From Sympetrum striolatum (lineage: Eukaryota > Arthropoda > Insecta > Odonata > Libellulidae), in the NCBI GenBank assembly GCA_947579665.1, contig CANPUZ010000035.1:434001-498000 (forward strand): a DNA stretch of 64,000 nucleotides, given 5' to 3'. The translations under genes and the position numbers were made by a program. Below, in pieces: positions 36,093 through 46,799 of this stretch. The notes under the pieces were generated by a model. It was not told the DNA's origin and searched no databases. It saw only the letters and a list, made by a program, of their open reading frames with translations. Position 1 is the first letter of the stretch; each line of letters opens with the position of its first letter.

Positions 36093-36998
36093 AGAATCCG
36101 AGATTTGAACATTGAAACTACCTCGCTGTAACGTTTCGCGATTTTCCGCAAACACTCATAATATTATTTGTTTCCTCACCATTTTGTCTCCAACCGCAAG
36201 AATCGAATAATGAAACTGCCTGGGGTGTCATAATCTGTCTAAGGTCTAAACTAAAATAATGGTATTTACCTCATAGGTCATATGCTCCGCAGCCCGGGCA
36301 GTATGGTGTTCGCCAAAACGATTAAGTGATGTCCGACATGATTATAATTGTAATGATAGGCCAGGTAGAACGGAGCACTCGAGGGCTTTTAATGCCAATA
36401 TGGAGAGAGGCTCCGGATAGGCATTTGGACAGCGCGTTCGACTTGGTGCTCTATGTGCTCTACGTGATTGTGATATTCTTCAGATAATCGTATCGTAAAT
36501 ATATTACATTAACTTATTTATGGAAATATGGTATGAGCAAATTCAAAATCCTCATTCATTTAAAAATATGATGTAATCTTTTAACTGCGACGAATGAAAT
36601 TTAAAAAGTGAGCGTTTCCTACTAAATGAACCTTTGTGACTTTTTTATATTCAGACCAATTGAACGTAATTTATACTTCAATTTAACAATAAATGTTATT
36701 ATATAAATGTTTTGTAGCCGTCAATACTTAAGGGATCCAGAAATGATGTGAAGGTGGAAAATGTTGGGACTAATAGAGAGGAATCTGTTTCCAACTGACA
36801 GCCATTGTCCTTTTCAAAATGTAATACCTTACTATTTAACGAAAAGGTTCCAGAAATCGCTTGTATAGCATTCCCGAGGATCTCAGATAAGAGCCAACCT
36901 TATCTCTTGGCCGTACGGTGTTGCCAAGCGCTGTATTTCGTAGCCCCTCAATCTTATGCAGCTAAGAGTACGCCGTTCGATTTTTTTGCGGGGAGCTG
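36093..36998 (-). repeat. Right arm of the large inverted repeat
   Basis: It mirrors the left arm. Where the left arm has the extra 125 bp, it has only a GAGCA-like filler, giving a repeated GTGCTCTATGTGCTC junction. That pattern is typical of a deletion repaired by end joining. Confidence 0.8.
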
Positions 36999-37000
36999 TA

Positions 37001-37673
37001 CAATAAAAACATTTATACCCAAAGTGTTTAGCAAATGGTAAAATATTGCAAATGGCCATCTTCAAGTATTTCTTGCCACGTTGTAAGTCCCATACATTTC
37101 ATCTACACTATCGACGCCGCCTTTTAGCGAATTTTATTCGAAGTCGAATTATTTAGTCGAAATATTACCTCAGGCTTGTGTTTCTTGCCCGTGGACGCAT
37201 CAATGCTGTTTTCTTTGTGCTTACTTGAAATGATCAACACATACCTTTTCTTTTATGGGACATATGATACCAGGGTCATGTTTTTCCTGAAGAGAAACAA
37301 GCTGCTTTTTTACTTCTACAATTTGTGGAGGGAGTTCCTTTTTATTCTTACGGATGGTCCCGACTAGCGTCAACTTTTCCTGGAGTAAATCCTCTATAAC
37401 TGGCTTGCTTAGAAACCAATTGTCGGCAGTCGCATTCCTCCCTGTCCCCACGATCGGACCGACAATCCGTTTTACGACGTCCTTGGGACTATTGCTGTGT
37501 TTATAAGGACCATCTGGTTGAACCCCAACATAAACTTCTAAGTTTTTGGTATAATACACTCCAGCATCCACTAGAGCGAAAATCTTTGTCCCATACTTGG
37601 CCGGTTTGTTGGGTAGATACTGACGGAAAGAACATCTGCCTCGAAAAGGAAACAATTTTTCATCTACAGTGAC
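37001..37673 (-). pseudogene. piggyBac transposase, central fragment
   Basis: The main open stretch (37221-37673, about 150 residues) starts behind a possible splice acceptor at 37672 with DEKLFPFRGRCSFRQYLP. It continues through KPAKYGTKIFALVDAG and VEVYVG-like sequence to GTGRNATADNWFLS, which contains the conserved aspartate region of the DDE_Tnp_1_7 domain. Beyond 37221 a shifted frame has STGKKHKPEV, and a further shift gives a GGVDSVDEM motif and RWPFAIFY, both characteristic of piggyBac. So there are at least two frameshifts and one stop before the TA where the 6.7 kb insertion sits. In the live family this enzyme cuts and pastes the element at TTAA; this copy cannot. Confidence 0.8.
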
Positions 37674-38681
37674 GAAAGAATGTTATAATTGAGATATAAA
37701 AAATTCTCACTTACTAATTAGTTACCAGGAGCTTGGAGGAGGAGATGGATAGACTTACGAAGAAACACTTTCCCAACGGTATAGAAGAGCACAGGAGAAT
37801 AGAAAAGTCATTCCATCCTTTGCGTTGCATTTCTTCACTGAGTAAACTTATCGCACAAACTCGAACACTAACTTGCTAATGTCGAATCTATGAGGCACCA
37901 CAAAATAGAATGAGAGACGAAATATTTCCACCCCGGTCTTCGGGAGCCGAGTTTCGGCACCCCAAGAAGGACTGTCCCTGTTTCTTCTTCGACGAGGTCA
38001 ATCGACAATTATTTTAGCCATGCGACCGAAGAAGCAAATCCTTATTGTCATGTCTCATGAAAGTAAGACCTACGTGCTCTCAGAACAAACAGTAGGGGGC
38101 AATAAACAAGGCCGCGCTCCCTCAGAGAAAAAAGGGGCTTGGTCTTCCTTTCCGCTGAGGGCGACGCTCCATTGCCACAGGGGACAACGGTGTCCGCTCC
38201 GTAATATTTCATTTACATATTCATAATAACAAATACAATAAATGAATTACTTATCTTTTAATTTCTAATTAATATTATCTCAAATTCTGTAACTGGCCTG
38301 AGAACTGAAACCTCGCCTTGGAAAGCTTCGCGGAGCTAAATAGTGAGAGGGATTATTAGAGATTGCAAGTGAGATAAAATTACATCAACGTATTTACCAA
38401 TAACATTCATGAGTTATAACATTTACTTAGTGATCATTGATCATGGAACAAACGAATAAAAACATAAAACTTCAAATAATAACCCGTAAAAGAATTAATA
38501 AAACATGAACTTCGGAAAATTAACCAAAAATAGGAGTACTATCAAATGAAAAGCGTCATATCTCTGCAAGAAATGGCAAGAAAATCACGATTTTTGCAGA
38601 AAATGTCGGGAACATAAAAAAATGAAGCTACTGAGAAGAAGGGGTCAATAAACCTAAGCGTTTAAAAATAGAGGCTGATTG
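37674..38681. other. piggyBac 5' side without recognisable coding sequence
   Basis: No transposase N-terminal motif was found on the minus strand. The stretch contains GC-richer patches and short open frames with no domain. Confidence 0.5.
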
Positions 38682-38729
38682 AAAACGGCTGGGGTGTAGA
38701 AACACCCCGCGCGAGTAACGGCGGGTTAA
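38682..38729 (-). repeat. piggyBac right terminal inverted repeat and TTAA
   Basis: GGGGTGTAGAAACACCCC is itself a hairpin. It is followed by GCGCGAGTAACGGCGGG and TTAA at 38726-38729. Confidence 0.85.
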
Positions 38730-40690
38730 GGGATAAAAAAAAGTTTATCATAGTTATTTTAAGTTCACCTCAGAAAATTCTATGCAAAAAAACTAAGAAT
38801 ATCGCAGTAGCAACAAAAATGGGAAATTTTGAATGAAATTCTTCATGAAAGGGGGTGTATTATGTAATATTCAAGGAGACCTAAATAAAAATGTTATATT
38901 ACATTTAAGTAAGAAATTTGCTGCTGCCATTGAAATTATGAAATTCTCTCAGGAATCATAAAATGACATTTTGTAATGAATAGTAAAGTTTTCTTAAGCA
39001 ATAATCCTTTAGAACTACCATAAATATAGGTTACGTAGGAAATTGAGTTAGTAAGATAAACTTTACCATGCTCTTTCCCATATTCTATACTGACATATAG
39101 CATGATATAGATACCATAGAATATTTAGGTATTTGGAAATATATTTTCAATAATACCAGAATTATTGAAAGATTACCTTTGTAATTTGAGATTTGAATTC
39201 AAATTAAAATAATAGAATTTATTTATCATTATGTTTTCTTCCAAGGCATTCTTCATTTTAACATAAGGCACATAAAGCTGAATCTGATTTTGATCATGGA
39301 ATGTTCTATTAGTAAAATTAGGTTTATCATCATAACACTATTCAGCAACATCCCAAAGTGACTTAAATGATTTTATAGATAGCTTTGGGTGTGTTTTGAA
39401 ACTAGTTCACAATTATAATCAATATAGAATTCATCCCATCACATGGCAGGTAATTTTTTCCTATCAAAACATGCTTAAAATATAAGGTGAATCTTTTGCT
39501 CCAGTAATAATATTCAATCAAATTCAGTCAGTAACTATATCTAGTTAATATTAAAATTCAGGTTGAAGATGCTATTCCATTTTGTCTTTGGCTAAGTAGT
39601 GATATCGAATCAATAATTTCCATATATTTGTTCTAAAAATATGATAATTGAGTGATATGTATTGTTTAGTTTTGAAAAGATAGTTCATGTTACACGCAAA
39701 CTATGGTTACAATTCCTCTAATGTGCAAATTCGTGATCCACTTCAACAAGTATGAAGCATTATACTATATTATATATATTATGTATACCTAATTCTCATT
39801 TTATATGAACTCTTTTTTGATTAAATTCAATGTAATACAGTTCAACAGGACCAGGTATCACTTGCACAACAAATTGGTTAATTCCAGAGCTGGAGTTGAG
39901 AGAAAATGATGACCAATACAAACATACCAGAGCTTTACAAGAAGGTTTTGGCTGAATAAATCCTAAAAGCAAAATATCAAATGTTACGTAACATCTGCAC
40001 AACTGAGGAATCTAATCAAAAGCTCTAAAATTTATTGAAGCGGAGTGATATTATCAAAGCTAAAGTGCCAAAGAAAAGGCTTCTTTTGGGAGAATTACCA
40101 AGCAGGACTAGTGTAGTGACATTCCAGCAAAATTCTTGTGGATTTAAGGTTGTTAAAGACAGCATACCATTTACATTTTGCAGCAAAGCTCAGGGGATCA
40201 CTTATTGAAACCTCTTTTTATCAACTGACCTCAATCAATAAAAAATAAGGATTATGACTATCAGGAATTACAGATATAATGACAAGTACTTCAAGACAGT
40301 CCATGAAAACATCGATTGACAAATGCCTCCGGCTGAAGAAATTTTATGAATTTTTTTATAGTTATACTATATTGTAGCTTTTAGAATATTAGATTATTTA
40401 GTTTATTATAGCTTTTAACTTTTATTTTAGCTATATCAATTCAGTCTACTATACCTTTTCTCTAATTTACTTTGTAAAATAATTGTTCATTATCTGATCT
40501 TTGTCACTGTTGATATATCTATGTTTGCATCTTATTGTAATTATTTTTATTACTGTGTTTTTGTGGTTTTTTTCTACTGGTAGAAAGTCACATAACTACA
40601 GCTGTGCTAGTCTGTGCCTGCCGGTGCATTTCAGTGCTGTGATATGTATCGGTGGAGGAGCGGTTGAGGAGATATTATTCTTTTGGCCAC
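38730..40690. other. AT-rich stretch, mostly without features
   Basis: The only candidate seen is the exon-like frame at 39796-39990. The rest is long AT-rich sequence with stops in all frames. Confidence 0.5.
39796..39990 (-). CDS. Possible terminal exon of an unrecognised gene
   Basis: On the minus strand, TTTTGCTTTTAG is followed by an open frame of about 60 codons containing SSGINQFVVQVIPGPVELY and ending KRVHIK then a stop. A second acceptor (TCTCTCAACTCCAG) lies inside it. It could be a 3' exon of the small gene starting at 41092, but phases were not resolved and no domain is recognised. It may equally be chance. Confidence 0.2.
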   Translation of the reverse strand, partial: YVTFDILLLGFIQPKPSCKALVCLYWSSFSLNSSSGINQFVVQVIPGPVELYYIEFNQKRVHIK

Positions 40691-41092
40691 CTAGTGAAAA
40701 ATCCTTAAAAAATGCCACCTCTCCATTGCTGTAAAACTCCTCAACCTCTTCGAACTCAAATTCATTCGAAACATCGAGGAATGTTCCTCCCCAATTAATT
40801 TTGAACGCTGTGAGACAATAGCATCCTTGGGGTCGTCTATAGCATTCATCTCCAGCAAAGCATCTGTAATATTATGAATGAAAGCATTTTCAGCATAAAG
40901 ATAATACAAATTGATATTTTATCAATATAATTCACATGCATGATAATATCAGGTTGAATGGTAAATACTATTACCTTCAAAATGACGCACAGAACCAGTT
41001 ATGTCTTCTTTATTGAACATTTTCGACTCTGAAAAACTGCTGTCTGCTGGATCACTTCTAACTGATGGACCCGGAACTGCCATTGAATCCAT
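40691..41092 (-). CDS. Small two-exon gene, unrecognised product
   Basis: Exon 1 (41092 down to 40975) starts MDSMAVPGPSVRSDP and ends at a GAAG|GTAATA donor in phase 1. Exon 2 begins after ATATTACAG at 40863 and gives DALLEMNAIDDPKDAIVSQR onward to a stop at 40691, 96 residues in all. A weaker acceptor 15 bp further in (CTGGAG) opens a longer acidic frame with NEFEFEEVEEFYSNGEVAFF, which stops near 40612. Both frames look protein-like, so either acceptor choice or a frameshift is involved. No family is recognised and no signal peptide or membrane segment is seen. It is divergent from the plus-strand gene at 42336, with starts about 1.2 kb apart. Confidence 0.35.
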
Positions 41093-41435
41093 TACACGTA
41101 CTCAGCAAGGTATTTCCTAGAGCAAAATCTTCACAAAGTTGGACGTTTTCGTTCGAACACTTCACTTTACCTCTGCACTATTCAAAAGTTCTACACAAAC
41201 TAATTGAAAAGCTTGGAAAGAAAGCTGTCCCCGCCAAGCGCAGTTAACCGAGATACCGTTATGCGAATCCGTTAGCTGATTTCTAAAGGGTAAAAGCGCC
41301 AGAGCAAGGGTGCTACCCTAAAATGCTTGCAGAGGAGAATACCTTGAATCTTATTGATTAAATGTTATTCATTTCTGCATATTTTTGTTTTTTATCGATT
41401 CTAAAGTTAACAAGACATTTATAATTTAGAATTAC

Positions 41436-41520
41436 CGTATATTCTCATGTGCCACGCGCCCCCGTGTAAGACGCTCACCTCGTTTTTGGGCAATGAATTT
41501 TGGTAAAAAAATTTCGAAAA
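41436..41520 (+). repeat. Remnant with GTGTAAGACGC motif
   Basis: ACCGTATATTCTC, then CGCGCCCCCGTGTAAGACGC and an AT tail with TTTTGGTAAAAAAAT resemble a dispersed repeat type with repeated TAAGACGC words seen in many animals. Its superfamily is uncertain. Confidence 0.25.
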
Positions 41521-41965
41521 ATTAGAAAACTATGTAGAACTGAAGGGAATAATAAGAGAATTTCCTTAATAAAATGGAGCAATTTGCCTTATCATAAAAA
41601 AACACATGGAAAATAATGAACTAAATTAATTATTTCGAGTCATTCTTCATTAGTTACGACTGGAATGCAGGTAAGCAGCACTCATGTTTGTCTTCAAAAT
41701 GTACCTGTATGAGAAATTTAAAAGAAACATGCGTATGATAAATGAGGTAATACCATAATTCTTAATTTAAATTCCCTTTTCTTTCTTCTTGGCAATGCTT
41801 TAACAGAGGGTAGGGATATTAATTAATTATCATTTTGGAATATATTTGTGATTTTTTGCAGTCTATTACTGTGGTAAATTGAAAATAATTAGTTACTGTG
41901 ATTTTTATAACAAACTCACGATATTCATCGAAAATAAAGCTTTAAAGCAAAGGAAAAAATCAAAA

Positions 41966-42032
41966 CACTCCAGTCGCGAACCCTAGACCATCGAGTTTGA
42001 AGCCTAGCGCTCTACCACTGCGCCACCTGAAC
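41966..42032 (-). tRNA. tRNA-like sequence or SINE head, probably not functional
   Basis: On the minus strand the A box GTGGCGCAGTGGTAGAGCGC is canonical and a B box (GGGTTCGCGAC) follows about 25 bp later. The middle CTTCAAAC would place TCA in the anticodon position. The T stem pairs poorly, the acceptor ends do not match well and the B box is imperfect. It is best read as a tRNA-derived pseudogene or SINE start. Confidence 0.4.
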
Positions 42033-42335
42033 GGTAAACTATGGGGGTTAAAAGCTTTTGTTTGATAAACAAATCTTCTTTTCCCCTTTTCTCTCGAACC
42101 CCGGCCTATGGGAGAAAAACCCGTATCACTTTTTACCGTCTAATTTCGAATGATATAAGTCACATCATGATTTCGAACATCGATCTGACATAGTCTCCTC
42201 TCAGTCGGTAACGATCGTAAGGTTGGTGAACGAAAAACGAACAGCACAATTAGTACGATGGCAGAATATGTTGACTGGAGGAAACGATGAATCTGATATA
42301 ATTTCGATTTTCGATAGAAATTTTAGTTAGTAATT

Positions 42336-44173
42336 ATGGATTATATATCACTAGAGTTATTACGATTAAGGAAAATAAAGCTTGCTTTAGAAAGACAAGA
42401 AGGATCGCTAACGAAGATGCTGGAAGTGATTGATAATCAACTGTTGGGCTTGGAGGTGAGTATCTTTACTGTCAATATCTACATTCATAATGCAGCTGGT
42501 ATCTGTATGCAAATTTTACCATTTTAGGTTGAAGACCTTCAATTAGCCAGTAATCTTCGAGAAAAATTGAAGGAAGAAAGCTGCGATGGTCTATTAGACA
42601 ATGGGAATGACATAGTCAAGCCTGAAAAGGAAGTTTTCAATGAGAATGAGACGAATGCGACGCTTTTGGACCTAGACAGTAAACTCGATGGCATGTATCA
42701 CCTTAAATATTTAAATTTCATGTTGTTTTCTTTTTTAAAGTTAGCTTTATCCTCACTCTTGTCTTCAATCATATAGCGATGGTTCTTTATTAAATGAATT
42801 TTCCGTGGTTCTTTTAAGAGTTGTTTCGTATAATCTAAGATATTGAAAGAGAAGCAACACGGTTAACAGAGGACTACAAGACACTTGTAGAATTCGTAAT
42901 CAGAGACGATATGAATTGAATGGCAATATAAGAACCAAGGGTTCAATTCTAGATAAGGACCGAAATTTAAAAACAACATACCTAAGACACCAAAGCAAGT
43001 ATGCCAGATCATTATACCCTCGGTTTTACTGGATTTGGAGTAAACACTGAGTATTCAATCAATGGAAAATCAGGCTCCTGTAAAATTATAGACTTAATGA
43101 GATGAGAACTATAAAACTAAAAATTATGCTGTGGTTAATATTAAAAATTAGTATGAGGCGCTGACGGAAAATATTGGGATTGGAGTATTTAAAAGGCAGG
43201 AAAATTAAATGAATGGTTAAAGAAAAGGCCATGTTCATAACTTTAGCAAAGATAGAGGAATATACGACAAAGGGATACTGCTTACTTTCAGTTTAAAAAT
43301 ACGTAGTAGTATACATGAACATGTATTTAATCTAGATCAAGTTGCTACTTGACTAAATTCTTTTTTTTTTGTTGATACTATGCAGGATATTGTAGAAAAT
43401 ATACCTCCAACGGTAACAGTACCAAAAGTCCAAAATGGTTATGTGTAGATGTTTTCCGTGAAGTGGCATTGCATTAATTGGCAACAATTATAAACAGTCT
43501 AAAGAAACTATATAATCTGATGTGATCAATATTGAAATTAATAAGAAAACTATGATCCGCAATTGGAGATATAGTTACTTTTATTGCTAAAGCAATACAT
43601 GACAAAGATAAAATCCCAAGCAAGTGAAAACATCTATAGTTGTTCCTAATGCCAAAGTTAAGGGTAGTACATAATGTACTGAGCTAAAACCAGTTTTAGT
43701 ACAAGTATAAGTTAATTTCCTGCAAAATGGATGTTAGTCTGGATATGTAGTAGTAAACTTATAGTTACTGTGTTGTTTTTTAAACATCTCTGTCATATTT
43801 AACAATTTTTTGATAGTTAAAATTCCAAATAATTGGGCCTCCATGAATTTTACCAGTGAATCAAGTGAGGGACGCCAAAAGACAGTTTTAAATTCATTAA
43901 CAGTCATGCTCCAAATATCTTTCTTTACAGTGTTTAAATTTTTATTATATTTAAGCTGAAATAAAAGACATCAGATTCCTTTGATTTTAATTTAGCGAGG
44001 TCTGACTGTGTATATGTTAATGTATGAGCATGTGTTCAAATTGTATAATATAACAATTTCATTCATTTTTTTGTTTAATAAACAAAATTATACTTTACAT
44101 TACAGGTATGTTAAGTGGGCAATTTTACGTAGAAGAAAATGATGAAGAGGAGGAATTTGACGAATTTGAATAA
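42336..44173 (+). CDS. SNAPC5: SNAPC5-like snRNA-activating complex subunit
   Basis: There are three exons. Exon 1 (42336-42455) encodes a leucine- and arginine-rich helix (LELLRLRKIKLALERQE ... NQLLGLE) and ends at GAG|GTGAGT. Exon 2 (42528-42678) follows ACCATTTTAG and continues VEDLQLASNLREKLKEE. Exon 3 (44106-44173) follows ACATTACAG and ends in an acidic tail (EENDEEEEFDEFE). The total is 112 residues. Helix, then a short V-E-(E/D)-L-x-L-x-S motif, then an acidic C-terminus is the layout of the small SNAPc subunit SNAP19, about 98 residues in human. In that complex it helps assemble on snRNA promoters for RNA polymerases II and III in the nucleus. The exon 2 donor is uncertain: ACA|GTAAAC is used here, and GATG|GCATGT would also keep frame and give 116 residues. 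Homology rests on my reading of the motifs, not on a search. Confidence 0.6.
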
Positions 44174-44378
44174 TCTCAAAAAAAATTATGTAAAAATAAG
44201 TTCTTAGGATTTCCTTTTACATATTTTTTCCATTGTTTGATCGAAGAATTTCATGTAATAGGGAAAGTGGGTGCTGCTGAAAATCATTACCTTCTTATGT
44301 AAATGTTTATCATCTTTGAATTTAATTTAACATTTTATAAAACCACTATTTTTGTAAACATTTAAAATTTTGAATTCA

Positions 44379-44384
44379 AATAAA
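44379..44384 (+). promoter_or_regulatory. Polyadenylation signal of the SNAPC5-like gene
   Basis: AATAAA lies about 205 bp after the stop codon, giving a reasonable 3' UTR. Confidence 0.5.
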
Positions 44385-44814
44385 ATTCCAAGGAGAAACA
44401 TCATATGTATGATTCATTATTCTGAAAAGATATTGAATTTTCTCTTATCCCTAACCTTTTTTAAAAGTAAAGAGAATGTTAAATTTCAATGTAAAATTCT
44501 TTTTAATGGAATTTTCCCTTTATTTTTTGCTCCATGATTCGTAATTGCCGAGCATTAGAATAGCTATAATTCAATAGCCTAAAGTAATAAGGAAATAAAG
44601 TTTTGTTATCCCTTAAATAAGGAATTAATTTCCAATGTTTGATGAAATAATGATAATTTCACAGGGATTTATAGCGTGCCCTGTTATTACACATTTCGAG
44701 TCACCGCTACTTTTATTTTTCACCATCTCCTTCAAAGGCTATTATAAATACTCATGAAATAAATGTAACTGCAGGAATGAAGTCAGAAGAAATACACACG
44801 ACTATTATTTCAGT
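44385..44814. other. AT-rich interval
   Basis: No gene or repeat recognised between the 3' end of the SNAPC5-like gene and the LINE remnant. Confidence 0.5.
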
Positions 44815-46795
44815 ACAGATTTAAAACGCTCCTTAAGCCAAGGAGCTGACACAGTTACCAGAGGAGGGAGAGAAAACCATTGTTCTGACGAGAACACCCA
44901 ATACATACAAGTGTGTTCTGCCTTTCAGTAGGTTCATGTGCATCCAAAACCCCCTATTCAATGCCATTCAGTATACTTCCTTGTACCCATTCATTAATCC
45001 AACATCTTTATCTTCCCCTCTGTTTTTCCTCCTGAATTCCACCCTCAATTTCAGTCATTAGCAGCCACTCTCCCCTTAATACTTGACCCACCCATTTCCA
45101 ACGTTGATGCTTAATCACTTCCATTAACTTCAATCCTATCAACCCAACTTACTTTTTCCATTCCACACCAAACCTACATCTCAAAAGTCTGTTTGACTTC
45201 TTTCGTAATGTCCGCAATTCGTACCAATAAATCAAATCATTCCACACCAAGGATTATACCAATCTGTTCTTGATTCCCTTATCAAGAACCATGGTCAACA
45301 ATTCCCTTCACTTCATGAATGCTTCCCTGGCCAGGGCTATTCTTTTACGAAATTAATCATTGAATCTTCCATTCCAAGAAAGAGTACTTCCTAAGTATAA
45401 AAATTTATCCACCAGGTCTAGTTTTTCCACATCCACCCTTTTTTTGAAAGTAGATTTCTATCCTTTAGTGAATCACATTACTTCCATTAAGTTTCATTCC
45501 AAACTCACTTCCTTCATTGTTAAGAGCATTTAAAAATTTTCCAAACTCTTTTTAGAATCACGCACAATAGCTTTGTTGTCTGCATACCTTACAGACTTCA
45601 TTACTTCCCCACCAACTCCCTTCTCAATTTCTTCCCTGGCTTCTTTCACCATTTCCTCTTCATATGTATTAAAAAGCGTAGGTGACATGGGACACCCATG
45701 TCTTACCCAATTCAGCCCAATCCAATTTCCTATTAGCTGTCCTTATGCAGGCTGTTTGATCAGATACAAATTCTAAACCAATCTTTCCAGTGCAGCTCAA
45801 ATTTATTTAATATCTACACCAGGTTTGGCCAATGGACTCTATCTAAAGCCTTTTCAAACTCCACAACACATACATCCTTCTTAAATTCCAGGCTTTGTTC
45901 TTCAATTACTCTCATAACACCAATTGCATCCATTGTTCCTTCCCCTCTCTGAAAACAGAACTAGTCTTTTCCAATTTGCAATTTTTCACTCTATCCATCA
46001 ATTCAGGACCCAAGCAGCGTGAGAGATAATGTTAATTGTATGGTGATTCCGACATTCAGTAGCGTTGTTCTTTTTCTGTATAGGAATCAAGATAGTTTTG
46101 GTAATATCCTCTGGTCAAACCCGTTCATCGTAAATCTTCCTAATTAAATCGTAAAAACATTACTCATCCTTGTCCCCCAAGTTCTTAAGAAACTCCACTG
46201 GGATCTCGTCAACCACCGTTGCTTTATTCCTTTTCATATCCCATAATGCTCGTTCTATTTCACTATCTACATCCCAGGCCCAGCGTTGGCATCTTCAACT
46301 TCTTCCTTAGTTTCTATTTCTATGCTGGTAGATTTCATATTTTTCCTATACAATTCCTCAACGTATTCCTTCCATTGTACCCTTTTGGTGACTGGATCCC
46401 TTAATAGTTTTCCTTTGCTGTCTTTAACTGTTACCATGCTATTGCTAATTTTATTCCCAATACCTTGATTTACTTTTATGTACATTAGGTGGGTCTTATG
46501 GCTTTCCACCAGATTTTATATTTCATTATACCACCCCTTCCACCACTGTTCCCTCACCTTATTTGTTTCCCTTCTTAGTTTGCTGTTTAGTGCTCTGTGC
46601 ATTCTGTTCCCATGGTCGGTGTTGACTCTTTTTCATTTCCTTCTTTCCTCCATTTTATTTAACATTTCTACCTTTACCCATGGTTTCTTAATTTTGGTTT
46701 GTTTTTCCCTCCCAACTGTTATTTGAGCACTATCCTTGATACAATTTTTAATCTTTTTCCATTCCTCTTTAGTAATTAGTTTCCTTACTTTGTAA
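44815..46795 (-). pseudogene. Decayed RTE-like LINE (endonuclease-reverse transcriptase) remnant
   Basis: On the minus strand, going from 46795 down, the linker between endonuclease and reverse transcriptase is recognisable (IKKPWVKVEMLNKMEERRK near 46640, then GNKISNSMVTVKD). Next come reverse transcriptase motifs WDMKRNKATVVDEIPVEF near 46220, FEKALDRVHW near 45860 and RHGCPMSPTLFNTYEEEM near 45680. The catalytic box reads YADN instead of YADD near 45590. Stops and frame changes are frequent and the endonuclease domain is missing. The upstream side ends where gypsy sequence begins at about 46796. Confidence 0.75.
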
Positions 46796-46799
46796 GTGT

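Larger units (their letters stand above)
30274..36998. mobile_element. TA-flanked 6.7 kb element with long inverted arms (Tc1/mariner-like or foldback)
   Basis: Its ends are CAGCTCCC(A/G)GCAAAAAAATCG in inverted orientation, with TA on both sides (30272-30273 and 36999-37000). The arms run about 1.0 kb (30274-31290) and 0.9 kb (36093-36998). The TA duplication and CAG-type terminus suggest the Tc1/mariner superfamily, but no transposase was found in the 4.8 kb centre. It lies inside the piggyBac transposase frame. Two inverted solo copies that later recombined are an alternative. Confidence 0.65.
29147..38725 (-). mobile_element. piggyBac-like transposon, disrupted and nested
   Basis: The left end reads TTAA then CCCACCGTTACTCGCGC. 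The right end, read inward, is CCCGCCGTTACTCGCGC with TTAA outside. The outer 17 bp match at 16 positions, and TTAA on both sides is the piggyBac target-site signature. A transposase on the minus strand is present in two pieces (37001-37673 and 30071-30271), separated by a 6.7 kb insertion. The element is 9.6 kb only because of that insertion. Frameshifts and stops show it is dead, and the N-terminal third of the transposase is not recognisable. Confidence 0.85.
41093..42335. other. Interval between two divergent gene candidates
   Basis: It holds a transposon-like remnant near 41430-41520 and a tRNA-like sequence at 41966-42032. No TATA box position could be assigned with confidence. Confidence 0.5.

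Noticed and set aside
38020..38226. 68-codon plus-strand frame in a GC-richer patch of the piggyBac element
   Set aside because: It has no domain and lies opposite to the transposase strand within transposon sequence.
43386..43448. Extra or alternative exon in intron 2 of the SNAPC5-like gene (after CTATGCAG)
   Set aside because: The protein-like frame after this acceptor is out of phase with exon 2, and the in-phase frame is unlike the family. Without transcript data it is not supported.
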